A stretch of DNA of 64,000 nt, taken from the NCBI GenBank assembly GCA_964036295.1, contig OZ038467.1, positions 9,251,170 through 9,315,169 of the forward strand, written 5' to 3'. Every line of letters starts with the position of its first letter. Position 1 is the first letter of the stretch. Shown piece by piece: positions 35,397-46,663 of the stretch. This DNA is from Plumapathes pennacea. Lineage: Eukaryota; Cnidaria; Anthozoa; Antipatharia; Myriopathidae. Position numbers and translations under genes: made by a program. The notes beneath the pieces were generated by a model. That model saw only the letters and a list, made by a program, of their open reading frames with translations. It was not told the DNA's origin and did no database searches.

Positions 35397-38300
35397 AAAC
35401 AGGCAAGTAAACCAATCAATCAAGTATATCTCTATCTGACAGACAAATCAATCAATAAATCGATCTATCAATAAATCTATCAATATATAAATCAATAAAT
35501 CAAACAGGCAAATCAAAGAACCATTCGTCAATAGGCAAATCTATCAGTCAAAGCACTAGATCACTAAGTAGCAGCGATGATGATGATGATGGACAGCAAT
35601 GGAGAGGATAACAGCTTTATGTCATTCACAATTTTTATTTTACTGTTCGTACCTCCGCCGTGATCCATTTTCACTAAAATGCTGCCCCCTTCCAACTCCA
35701 CCATTAAGAAGTCTTTCTGTTTCCTGTTCCTGAGACCAGTCTGTAGCACGAGGCCATCTGGAGACCGTGTACGTAATCTGACTGCCAAGTATCTGGACCT
35801 GAACGACAAATCCTGCACATCCTTTGTCATGTTAAACAAGAGGTAGCTTGAACCGCTCATCTCAAGGGACGGGGATTCTGCAGAGTTAAAAGAATCGACT
35901 GGGTTTAAACAATAAGCATATTTATCGGACCACGACTAAACATGGTCTTTAATTTATAAACCGATACCAATCGATGGTCTAAAAATGCAATTTAACTTTT
36001 GTCTAACCCTGGTTTACACAATCTTCAATTTAGCGATAAACCAGGACTAAGTTAGGCTTTGCTTAAAAATTGGCCCTAACAGTTTACCTACTGGTTCACG
36101 TCAACACTTTTGCTGAGTACTCGCACCTTGTCTGCAAAAAGGTTCCTCGTATCCAGTTCCCCCGCAATTGCACCGAAAGATCTTTTGTTGATAAATGCAT
36201 TTGCCATTTCGATCGCACTTGGAACAAGGATCTGTGCAACCACTTTCGGTTCCACGGGACATGTTCAGTTTGGCTTTGCGAAAAGTTCTTCCAGGTCCTT
36301 CAGTGTACCTCACTCCACTTATGCATCCGTTAAACCTGAAATAAGACAAACAAGCCACAAGAATAAGAACAAGGATAATATTTTAGAAATAGGAGAAGAA
36401 GAAAAAGACGAACAGGAGCAAGAATAAGAGCGAATCCACGACCAAGAGCAACAGCAAAAGCAGGGACAAGAATAACAACAAGGAGGACAGGAACAAAAAT
36501 AGGGAGAAGAACAAGTACAGGGACAAGGAAAAAGAGCCAATAGCAAGAACAAGGATAACGAAAAGGACAAAACCAAGGCACAACAAAAACAAAGAGAACA
36601 AGTTCTGTAAGAACCATATTCCAGGTCTTAGTCTGCATCAGTCAGCCTGATACAAAATCAAAGCGTTCAGCATGCAATGGTGTTGATGGTCACAACAATG
36701 GCGGTATAGAAGTCGTGAATTTGATCAAGGCGGACCAACTGAAAAGCTATTTTAACTCAAAGGAAGTCGTGTTGAGCGACACCGTGCCCCTTTTATGCTT
36801 AAAAATGTCAAAAACGTCAGACTTTATCAAAAATCCAGTCAGCCTACTTGTGCTTTGATCAAAGTCTGGACCCTGGGGCACAGTATGGGACCCTGTCATC
36901 CTGTTAAGTAAAATACCACGGAATACCATGCACGCCTTTGACCTATTTCTGCGCACGGAGGGACATTTGGCCGCTTGTAATTTGGCAAGATGTTCACCAA
37001 GTACCCCGTGTTCAATCAGGGCTCATGTCCAGATGCCGTGTTCACAAAGCGTTCAATACAAATGAAAACGCTTGTTAGTATATTAAAGTTGTATACGCTT
37101 CCCATCTCACATCCCCGTATTTACAAAAGACAGTGTCGTGCAAAAGGGCTTGGCCGACCGTTTCGTACGGACCATTTCTCATACTTAGTATGAAAGATGA
37201 CAGCGAATTATGGCGGATTCATTCAAAAGCCACTATGTGAATAGCACTTACGAACTCTCCTTAAACTTGACAGTTCGTATAACTTGTTGTTCGTATGAAC
37301 TTCCTTACAAACTGAATTTCGGTCTCTGTCGTCTCGAGCCAAACGTATTGATGTACTGTGCATACCAGGTTTTATTTTATATCCAATTTTTGAGACAAGT
37401 TTCTAGCGATATCCAGAAAAACAAGTTATGTTATTATCTGATTTTGGCGATCGAATGGCTGGGAGTCAGCTTAAAAAAAAACAATGCATCATTTATGGGG
37501 TTGAAAGTTAAACTTTTCCATGAAAAATGTATGATGCATTCTTTTGAATAGCTGATTTACTACTAATTATTGTTTGCTATAATGCTACCGATGTTCATAT
37601 TCCCAAGAAATCAGCAGCAAAAATGTACCCTCTGCTAACGAGTGAAAAATAAACGAGTGGACATAGTAAAATCGTATAACGCAGAATCATACTGGAAAGC
37701 ACAGATCCTTATCAAGCAGAATTGCCATGAATGAATTTTTGTATGGTGAGAATGGAAACGATTTGCTTTCACATCAACAAAGTGAAGATTTTTCCTCAGA
37801 CTGAACGAGGAAGCATGGCGTAAATTAAACAGCAGCTGTAGCTTAGAACGACAGCTGCGCGAAATGAATAAACTTAACCTCTTCCACTGCCAATATTTCT
37901 TTGTCCAAATTAAATTTAAAATGCAAAAACATTTATGTAAGTACATATATGTACAACCTTCTCTCGACAAAAACATGGACACTGCTATTAAAGCGTGTTT
38001 AAGAGCGCTCATTTGAGTGGTCACACCTTAAAGTTCCATTTTGATAGTTCAGGAGTTGGACGGCTTGTAGGTTGAGTCAAATTCGACTTTCATGGCAGTG
38101 AAAGAATTGATGTAAAAAGGCTCAAGTTAGATTTTTCGATAAGGAAAACACGTATGCAATACCTTTTCTCTGCATAATAAAACTCGTAAAACGACGAAGG
38201 AAATGCCAGGCCTTGAAGGTCAATCTCTTTTGGTAGTCCGCCGAGGAACATGGCCCCGATCAGTTTCGTAAAACCTTTGGGTGCGTCCTTGGAACAGTTG

Positions 38301-38671
38301 ATGAAAACAGAACGCGTTTGGTCCACAGTAATAGTAGTTTTCTCGTTGTTAAATCCGATTCTAACGCGGTGCCACTTAGAATCGGCAAAATTACCCTCCA
38401 CGAGAGCCTTTCTGCGGCTGCACATGAACATGGCCAGTCGTAATCGGACTCTTCCATCAGTGAGGGACACGTCCAAAAATTCGAAATTCTTCTCGTCTTT
38501 GTAGAGAAGGAGGCCATTGGGTTTGTCCGTTTTAAAATATAACACCAAGTCACCCAGGCTAGGTGTGGTCCAGGCTTTGTACTTGGCATAGGATGACAGC
38601 GCTGCATCGAACCAGAGGCACGAGGTCGTTTGTGCAAGCGCCACCAAGCATAAAAGCATTCCAATAGACAT
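33837..38671 (-). CDS. Neurexin-like LamG-EGF-LamG transmembrane protein (paralogue B)
   Basis: Five exons join in frame: 38163-38671, 36127-36335, 35653-35877, 34793-35200 and 33837-34120, giving 544 residues. In order: signal peptide (MSIGMLLCLVALAQ), LamG domain 1 (NGLLLYKDEKNFEFLDV, DSKWHRVRIGF), the closing FNGCISGVRY, an EGF-like module (CSKCDRNGKC, FRCNCGGTGY), LamG domain 2 (GLVLQTGL, DSWHWIEVQR), a juxtamembrane stalk, a transmembrane helix (IFLVVIATAVTAAVLVTLFL) with RWHRR stop-transfer, and a 33-residue tail ending DVEV. LamG-EGF-LamG is the neurexin module; neurexins also have a short tail with a hydrophobic-x-hydrophobic PDZ ligand (YYV). A role as a cell-surface adhesion or synaptic-type receptor is inferred. 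Intron 1 carries a purine-rich tract and intron 3 a CAAT repeat. Confidence 0.88.
35331..35395. repeat. CAAT/CAGT tetranucleotide microsatellite
   Basis: CAGT units pass into about ten AATC units; degenerate ATCA/ATAA text continues to about 35500. It lies in an intron of LamG paralogue B. Confidence 0.9.
36345..36605. repeat. Purine-rich AAGAACAAGG low-complexity tract
   Basis: About 260 bp of A/G-dominated text with recurring AAGAACAAGG, GACAAGAATAA and GAGCAAGAATAAG words, strongly strand-asymmetric. It lies in intron 1 of LamG paralogue B. Long frames here (Leu/Ser/Phe-rich) are artefacts. Confidence 0.75.
37979..38060. repeat. Single dispersed monomer related to the 89-bp satellite
   Basis: Begins ACACTGCTATTAAAG and shares TTTGAGTGGTCACACCTT with the array at 15111-15560. 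Confidence 0.75.
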
Positions 38672-39982
38672 TTCAGTGCTCTGGTAAGATCAGTTCCATG
38701 GCGGCGCAAAGTCCTACATTGGTAGAAATGAACCACCCTGGATTCCCCCCTTAGTCAGTAGCAGTACTGCGAATCTCTCATACGTAGAAAAGGATCCAAG
38801 GTGGAAGAAGTCAAGATTTGAAGAACCATCTACGTCAAAGAAACGGCGGTCTGGTCTTATCTGAAAAAGTGGAGACCGTGATTGGCTGTCGAAGCCACGT
38901 TGATCGGCCCAATACTTTATTGAACATAAGCTGAGGTGAGAAAGTCAGTCAGTCCGCCACACGACTAGCTTTTACAGCACACATCAGTACTATACAGGTA
39001 AAAATGTGTAATGTCGACGCTCGCCGTGTCTTCTAAATAAGACTTCCGAAATCTGCGGAGCGAGAAACAAAGCTGACAGACTCTGATCAACACAGAAGAA
39101 TTAAGTAAGAGAAATCTGTCGATTTTCCTTGTTTAATATAGAAAATACCCAGCTGAAATTATAAATGAGTGAAAACCACACGCTCGGAATATTTTAGATT
39201 TCTTTCGGTGCTCGGACTCAAGAACGTATGAGGCAAATACAAAGGTCAGCTTCGTGTCTTTCACACTGATTCAGCTGAGTAAACCGGCTGTATCACATAA
39301 TTCTCACACAATTTTGAACTTTTAGTCGAAAGGATTTCCGGTTACACTCAACCACACGGAATTGTAACGAGTCTTTTTTTTTTTTCTTCCCGCATCTTTT
39401 TAGATGAAGGTTTTGTGGGATGGATATTAGACCAAACTGTTTATAACGTTTTTGATACGTTTTAGGATTGCCGCCTTTTTTAAACCACATTGAAGGAGCT
39501 TTTAACTGTTACAACTATACACATTTCCGTACAAAACATAGGGGTAAAGCCAGGAGAATATGACTAACTTAGCATATTCTCTTGGGTAAGGCTATATGAA
39601 TTAATAGCCGGAGACCTGCGAGCAGATTTAAAGACTTAAGAGTACAGCGCGCTGAGCAAAGATCTATGAATAAGATGATAAAAAGGCAAAAAATAAAAAG
39701 CAAAAAATAGACAAGCAAAAAATACATGCATAGGATATAAAACGTGTATGAAACAGTAATAATTATTGAAAGTTAATTAAATTGAATGATTTAAATCTTG
39801 TAAGTATAAGTCAGAAATGCATTTTTTGCACTTCGCACACATTTTCATAATGCACGCAATTTGCAGACACAATGCGCATGCCCACCATGACGTCACATGT
39901 CACACGTTGGGTGTCTGCTTGGTATCGACAGCGCTGCGAAGATTTCACAAAACAGATCGATCTGATTGAAAAATTGAACGTC
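38672..39982. other. Spacer between the LamG gene and BLCAP
   Basis: No supported gene; the promoters of both neighbours presumably lie here. An AT-rich stretch spans about 39660-39800. Confidence 0.5.
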
Positions 39983-40204
39983 ATGTACTGCTTACAGTGG
40001 CTACTGCCGTTACTGTTGATTCCGCGACCGGCTAACTTGCTATTGCTACACAATCACTCGATGTTTATGACTCTCTACTTGGCAAGTTTTCTTCTTGAAA
40101 GAAGGCCATGTACGATTTGCACTGTGGTGTTCATTGTCGCTGTTTTCCTGATATGTTACAGTGGCCTGGGAAACTGTCTGTTCTTCAATGATTGTTCGAC
40201 GTAG
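39983..40204 (+). CDS. BLCAP: BLCAP homologue (bladder cancer-associated protein), intronless
   Basis: A 73-codon frame starts [14 protein letters not shown] and continues [12 protein letters not shown] and [11 protein letters not shown], closely matching vertebrate BLCAP across two membrane-associated segments. BLCAP is a small, highly conserved membrane protein linked to apoptosis and growth control, with no known enzymatic role. The start at 39983 is chosen because MYCLQW is the conserved N-terminus; the frame stays open 37 codons further upstream, which looks incidental. The reading frame is uninterrupted, as in vertebrates. The C-terminus is about 14 residues shorter than the human protein and ends NDCST. 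Arg15 stands where human BLCAP has Lys15. Confidence 0.9.
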   Translation: MYCLQWLLPLLLIPRPANLLLLHNHSMFMTLYLASFLLERRPCTICTVVFIVAVFLICYSGLGNCLFFNDCST

Positions 40205-41021
40205 TGATGTGTTATCGGAGGTCTCGTATTTCGCCTTGGGTTATTTGCGACTCTGGATTATATCCTACACTGCGAGAACGAATCCGTGTGTGATAGTACT
40301 GGCGATAGTATAGACTCTCCCCGCCGCTTTCAAGGCATTTAGGAACAGAAGATATAAAGTAGAGTGCAACTGCGGAACAGACGGGACGCTAAAGTCGTAG
40401 TCCATTAACGTGACTAGCTGGATAGCTGTGTTCAAAATATGGAAGCCACAACAGTAAAGCTAAGTGCAAGCTGTTGGCCCAGTGATCCATTCTGTTATGG
40501 AGGAAGAAGCCTACAACTATAGTTTATATGAAGGGATTCATTCTACAGCAGTGAATTTGGGACATTACCTTGTGTTCGATGAGTTGAAGCGATGTCACAG
40601 GATCTGTGCATTTCCTTAGACGATCAATTATTGAGTTGTAGGGACCTGCGAAGTGTAGAAGGATGTACGTTAAAAGATTTAACATGATTGTATCAAATCT
40701 GATACATAGTTAATAGTGAACTTGAAATGACTGAGAGCACTGAAGTTACAGTTGACAACTTCGATGTTACTTCTATGTATTTACATGGAAGAGATTTTGT
40801 TTTTTTTATAAATCACTCTGGTGTTCCAGATTTTGAGTCAACTTTCAGATCATTTTAAATCTGAATCTAGTTTCTTAGTCAGTTCACTAAAATCCTTGTC
40901 TTTTTGGTGAGGGATTGAAAAACACTTCTAATGGACCTTGAACATTCTCACAACAAAAAAATAATATATTCAGCCATGTTGTTCCTTTGGCCTTTGAAAT
41001 CTAGCCTGTATCACATCTAAA

Positions 41022-41335
41022 TAGAGTTGTTTTCGCACAACTGTCAAAAGTAATATTGTGTGATTGCTTTGGTTTTGCGTTTGCCACACTTTCCGATTGA
41101 TCCAAACAAGTTTAGCGACATTCTTGGTTGCAATATTCTCATGCAAGAAAGCAAGTGGCAATGGTGTGTTCTCGCACTGCTGATTGGATAATGAAACCAA
41201 TCGCAATTACTTGGTTTTTGTTTTGGTCGTACTTCTAATACCAATTATTGGTTGAACATGTTTTTGCTCACCCCATTGATTGGCTCTGTGATTGCTTTGG
41301 TTTTGGTTTTCGACAGTCATCCGAAAAGTGCTCTA
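41022..41335. mobile_element. CCAAT-rich MITE family, full copy
   Basis: Termini TAGAGTTGTTTTCG and inverted CATCCGAAAAGTGCTCTA. The body has TGATTGG, CCAATCG and GATTGGC words. Confidence 0.65.
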
Positions 41336-41572
41336 ATTTTGACTAAGAGAAACCAAAACCAACATTGCAGCAATCATAGTAAGCAAAGACTTTCAACAAA
41401 CCAGAAGCCAAGGAGATATCATGTGTTTGGTTTTACTCTGAAGAACAGACAAATAGTATTAGCACAGGATTAGATGCACCTTGTTTGTGTGAGACTGATC
41501 AGTTTTTGGTTTTGTTCCTGATTGGCCAAGACTGCTAGCAAACAAAAAACCATATAAGCAATCACTTAATCG

Positions 41573-41909
41573 ACAGCAGTATGCGGATGACTGTTGAAAA
41601 CCAAAACCGAGGCAAGTACATTAGCAATCACAGAGGCTGTAAGGAACACTTTCCACCAATTAGAAGCAAAAGTAATTATTTATGTTTGGTTTTACTTTGA
41701 AGAAGAAACCAATCAGCAGTGTGAGAACATGCCATGGCTACTTGCTTTTTTGGCATGAGAATATTACAATCAGCTGTTGCTTTAGCTCCCGATTGGCCAA
41801 GAATGCTGTTTAAGCTCATTTGGACCAATCTGAAAGCATTTTATAGCAAATGCAAAACTGAAAATGGCTCTGCTATTTTCAATTTATAGTCATCTGAAAG
41901 CTGTTCTAT
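41573..41909. mobile_element. CCAAT-rich MITE family, full but diverged copy
   Basis: Termini GTATGCGGATGACTG and inverted CATCTGAAAGCTGTTCTA. It stands only about 240 bp from the preceding copy. Confidence 0.6.
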
Positions 41910-41928
41910 ACCACAGCCCATACATAGA

Positions 41929-42252
41929 GGATATTACACGGCGGCGCGAAGATATGAATTTTATTTTCGAGGGGTAAAAACAATATTTTATGAATGAGCA
42001 CTTCGCAAGTGAGTAAAATATTGTTTTTACCACGAGAAATTAAAATCCATATCTTCAAGCCGCCATGTAATTTTCTTTTTATTATATTAGACACGAGTGT
42101 TTTACGAGAAATTGCACAAACAACCGTGAAAAAGCGGGAAATGACGCCAACGATATCAAGTGGCATATGGAAAATACGCCACTTTGGTCCTGGACGTAGT
42201 TTCGTTTGGATTTTACGCACGGTATATTTTCCAGTAAAACACTCGTGTCTAT
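41929..42252 (-). mobile_element. Double-hairpin interspersed repeat, copy 2 (inverted)
   Basis: Same two-module structure as 24630-24958 but in the opposite orientation. Arms of roughly 50 bp around ACACGGCGGC...AAAACAATATTTTA, then a module bounded by GACACGAGTGTTTTAC and its complement. Confidence 0.75.
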
Positions 42253-43342
42253 ATAATAAAGTAAAATATGCTCTGCAGCATGAAAAACATCTTTACAAAT
42301 TATATAACAAAATGTTATTTCTGTCATTGCTTTGATTGTTTGGCATATTAAGATATTTTGCTGTAAAGCATAATACTGGTATTTTTCAAGCTTCGGCCTT
42401 ACATGTGCACTAAAGACAGATTTTGTTGACAAATAATAGTAAGATTTATAGATAATATTATTTTTTGTGAGAAAATGTTTTAGCATGTGGTATCAATAAA
42501 TCTCTTCACATGTTTGACTGAAATTGACAGGTATGTTTCATATCTTTGTCACAGCCTTGCTGTGCAAATTGCAAGCCTTTGCCCTTTACTCACTTGGCTT
42601 CAATCCTCCTAAAATGTTCTGAACAAAATGCTTTAGTGTTTGGGAGAATATTATTGATAGTCTGACCAGTTTGAAACCAGACAAGGGCTGGCTTGTCATT
42701 TCTCCATGTGCTATATACTGTAATACACTTTTTTCTTATCTTACTGCACAGATAGTATGCACACTGATTGGCTAAGTACTGGTCTAAAGGTTTTTGTGCA
42801 GACACTGGCACATTCTTTTCTCGGTGGAATAAGTCACATAATTATTAGGCGAGGAAACAACTCGGTTCACAAAATGATGCTGTGTGGACCAAGCAAACAA
42901 AGTTTAGAAGATGTACACAGCGCACTATACCAGTGTCTGTGAATTTTGATATTTTGTCCCAAGCATTTAATGAATCAAAATACCAAAAGTAAAATGTAAA
43001 TAACTCCACATTTAGTTTTTTGTGAAATTTCCCAAATTATCTAAACTACTAGACAAAGTACTTGAAATATTGAATGATAATATTATTGTCCAATGTCATT
43101 GTGTACAGAACCAACATCAAAACTGACATAAAATTCCTTCTAAAAATTTATTGAATCTTTACTTCAAGTGTTGGTTCTGGTTATTTTTGAAGTCATGTAG
43201 TGTGGACTCACAGTTCTAGCAGTAAAATAATAACATGATATTTTATTTGGCTTGTTGAAATAACCAATCTCCCCACCACCTAACTCAAATATACTGGTAT
43301 CATCAAAATAATGCTTCATTCCATGATATTTGCAGCACATAT

Positions 43343-46300
43343 CTACATAAAATCATCCTCATCAGTCAGTTCGTCCTGAAACACAAACACAAACAACAAA
43401 TAATCTACAGACAACCCAAACAAAATTAATGAGCAAACAAAAGAGATGACAATCAGAGGTTCACATGCAAAAGACAAAAACTCTAAAACTGTACAGTCAC
43501 AAGCAACTATTAGTAACATTATTTTGTCTGATAATATTTAAAGTTGATCTACATTACTTTGTTTGATTTCATGTTGCTTGCTTGCATCAGTGTGTCATAG
43601 CTCCTGTAGAAATGCATTTAATATTACAACAGTACACCAAACATGGCATCATAACACTAAATATGCATTGTTGCGCATTTCTGATGCATATTTCACAATC
43701 AACCAATTGCACCATCTTACAGGATACAAGATCATGCACATATTGTACTGTATTATTATTTTATATTTATTTCATGACATATTTAACTTATTGATCAATG
43801 CACCAAAAAACTTTAGTCTGCTGCTATGGCAGAAGTAGATTGTAGGTGCAATATTTTATATTACACTGTACTTTTATACCTGAGGGCAGCTTCCTCCTTC
43901 CGTCTCTTTTCGTCTTCTTTTTCCTTTTGTTTCTAAATAATTATTTAGATGGTTTTAGCTCAACCTCATACTTCTTAATAATTAATTTAAAATCCCAATT
44001 ATTAGGATTATTCTATATAGCAGCTTAGAGAAAAAATGTGAAACAGATGTAGTTCAACATTGTCTTGCTATTGGATCAATACAGTGGAATCCTGATCACT
44101 CGAACCTCCCAAGGGAAAAGGAAACTGGTTTGAGATATCGGGAGTTTGAGTTCTTGGGTATAAAATTATAGTGTTTACAAATCAAATAGAAATCACTTTT
44201 GGTTTGAGTTATCTGGATGTTCGAGTTATCAAGGGTTCGAGTTATGTTTAATCCAAACCCATACAATACCAGACTGTCAATGTGAATGGCATGAAAAAAA
44301 GAATACAATATATGGATTCTACTCACAACCTAAATAATTCAATACACTAAAAGATTGCTAGAATATTATTTCTAGCGAGTCCTCTCACAGAAAAAATAAT
44401 TTGTGAGCATTTACAAGACAGAACATTAATAAGGATATATTAATACCTAAAATAGAGATACAATATCATATTTAGTCAAGACACCTGTTCCCGCTGCTGC
44501 TTCTTGCCTTCCTCCCTTTCACTTCTGTCTCTCTCTTCCCGTTCTTCTCTCAAATTTGGGAACCTTTCCTCTTTGGTTTTGTTGAGTCTGTTTACGATTT
44601 CATTTATTCTTTTCTCTACTTTGATAGTAAGGACCTAAGCAACAGAAACAATAACTACATATTTAGTAAAATATTACTCCAGGGAGGTCATGGCAACACT
44701 GATTATATTATATAAACAAATTTTACTTTGAATTTTTTGCCACATCTTACAAAATTACCCCACTGGGTCTAAGATGTGAGTTTAGAAAGACAGTGCCACA
44801 CTCCATAGTAGTAAAGAGGTCGGATTGGTCACAGTTTCAGACTACAACCACAGTTTATAATAAGATCTGAATTAACACAGCTACGGAAGTCAAGGAAACT
44901 CTAGATCAAGTGCTGGAAACTAAACATAATTAATATTAAATACCTGTGATTAATTAATACTGACAAATGCTTGTACACACAAAAATTAAGCTAAAATATA
45001 TCATACAACATCTCTAGACAAAACTGCAAAATGATCTTATTTATTTCCCACCTCCTTTTGCTTATAAAAGCCCACTTGTCCAACTTCCATGTCACTGGTT
45101 TTTTTCAGATTGGCCCATGGAGTATACACTACTGCTATGTTATTCATTTTGTTACCTGAAAATAAAGAAATGACACTCAAATATATTTCACAATACTATA
45201 CATTCAATAAAATACAATACTGTATGTTTAAAAACAGAAACATCTACAAAGTGGTGAACAATGGGGACAAACTATAAAAATTAAATAATAATGTTATTGC
45301 ATGCTTGCAATAAATCCACTGATTGTGTAGGTTGATGCAGATTTCTGAAAACAAAGGCATTTTTAAGTACTGAGCAGATGAACCCTAAGATGGCTCAACA
45401 CTGAAGATTGGGGAATGGGAGTCAGGCAAAGAATAGAGAGATGCTTTAATTAGTTGCCATCCTTTCATAATTCCCATTCATAAAAAAATTCTATTGAGAA
45501 ACTAAGGAGACAATATTGATGTTTATGTCTCTTGGGGGAAACTGGTCTGGTACTCTGTATGGTATTGAATGAAGTGCATCACCTTGTATACTGTTAGCTT
45601 TTACCAGCTGAGCACAGTCCACAAGAACAGAGGCTGGAATATCATCCAGTGTTTGACCCTGTATGTAGAAATGAGTAAATTGATTGCATTTTATACATTT
45701 TATGTATTACACGTTTGTATAAAGGTGAAATTTATGTCAATTTAGCATTTTAAACTTCTTTTTGACAGGTTACAAGTTAATACACACCTTTTGTAGTCGA
45801 AGATAGACATGAGCAGATGACAGCTTGTCTACATGAAACCTTCAACAAAAATACTAAATTAACAACTTTCATTCAAGAGGCCAACATTATCATTCGATTC
45901 AAAAGTGTTATTTAATACAGAAATTTCTTGGATGAATTAATATCTTCGCTTATCTCAGGCCGGCCGAATTTCACTTAATATTTGTCTGTATCAAAACAAG
46001 GGTATCTGTTTTAGAGAGAGAGAGTTCATCATACATAATTTTTGGTACAAAATCTCTTACATTTTTATACTGTACGGTGTATATACAATACTGTGCCTTT
46101 GGCATATCTTTAGTATTTGTAAAGCTTACCATACATCCTCTGGGAAACCCCACTTTATTAAATCCTCATCTGTAAAATGATGCAAAGGTATAATTACAGG
46201 ACATCATAATATCCTGTCAGACACTAAAAAGTCCACATGCACGTGGATCCAAAATCACCTGGTTCATCATCATCATCATCATCATCATCGAATCGTTAAA

Positions 46301-46469
46301 ACTTACTTTCATGTTTGTCCAAGCCCATATATATAACATACGATGGGGAGACAACTGCGGAGAACGATGAAACAACGTTTAATTTTACGGAAATGCGTTT
46401 TGAGATCTCCACGAGTCATAAAAAGCATAACTTCGACCGCTCACCTCGGCTTTCGAAGAAGAACACCAT
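43343..46469 (-). CDS. CCDC25: Coiled-coil domain-containing protein 25
   Basis: Ten exons join in frame: 46445-46469, 46307-46354, 46130-46169, 45788-45839, 45583-45658, 45052-45155, 44485-44634, 43880-43932, 43558-43603 and 43343-43375. The protein has 208 residues, the human length. The N-terminal NFACT-R-type domain is clear ([50 protein letters not shown]), followed by a charged coiled coil ([16 protein letters not shown]) and an acidic end ([10 protein letters not shown]). CCDC25 is a conserved eukaryotic protein; the human protein has been described as a membrane sensor of extracellular DNA. It shares a 194-bp divergent promoter with TEKT2. Confidence 0.96.
44083..44250. mobile_element. 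Possible pogo/Tigger-type terminal remnant
   Basis: CAGTGGAATCCTGATCACTCG after a TA resembles the inverted terminus of pogo/Tigger elements. Inside, TTCGAGTTAT and GTTTGAGTTAT words recur. The right terminus is not evident. Confidence 0.35.
46262..46290. repeat. ATC trinucleotide microsatellite
   Basis: About nine ATC units, in intron 2 of CCDC25, roughly 17 bp beyond the exon 2 splice donor. Confidence 0.9.
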
Positions 46470-46663
46470 CTTTCTCCCAGGCGTTACTTTCGCGTCGACG
46501 AGACAAACTGGGTACAACCTTGCTCCAGTCCCCTCTCGAACCTGTTGCCCTGGAAACAAACAGACGCCGCCTACAAAGAAACCTGGCAACACCGACGAAG
46601 CCATTTATTTACCCAACAGAAGCAAGAAAGACAGCAGAAATCTGAGGACTGGTTTGATTTTAA
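46470..46663. promoter_or_regulatory. Divergent CCDC25/TEKT2 promoter with X-box-like site
   Basis: The two start codons are 194 bp apart, head to head. GTTGCCCTGGAAAC at 46544-46557 matches the RFX X-box consensus (GTNRCC, 1-3 bases, RGYAAC) with one mismatch, and a second half-site GGCAAC lies at 46585-46590. X-boxes are typical of cilium genes, which fits tektin-2. Confidence 0.65.

Larger units (their letters stand above)
40205..43342. other. Intergenic, repeat-rich; no supported gene
   Basis: Probably BLCAP 3'UTR first, then two CCAAT-rich MITE copies (41022-41335 and 41573-41909) and the double-hairpin repeat (41929-42252). The rest is AT-rich without coding signal. A reverse-strand AATAAA at 43242-43247 suits CCDC25 polyadenylation. 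Confidence 0.6.

Noticed and set aside
36319-36638. Leu/Ser/Phe-rich frames opposite the purine tract
   Set aside because: They come from strand-asymmetric low-complexity DNA inside an intron.
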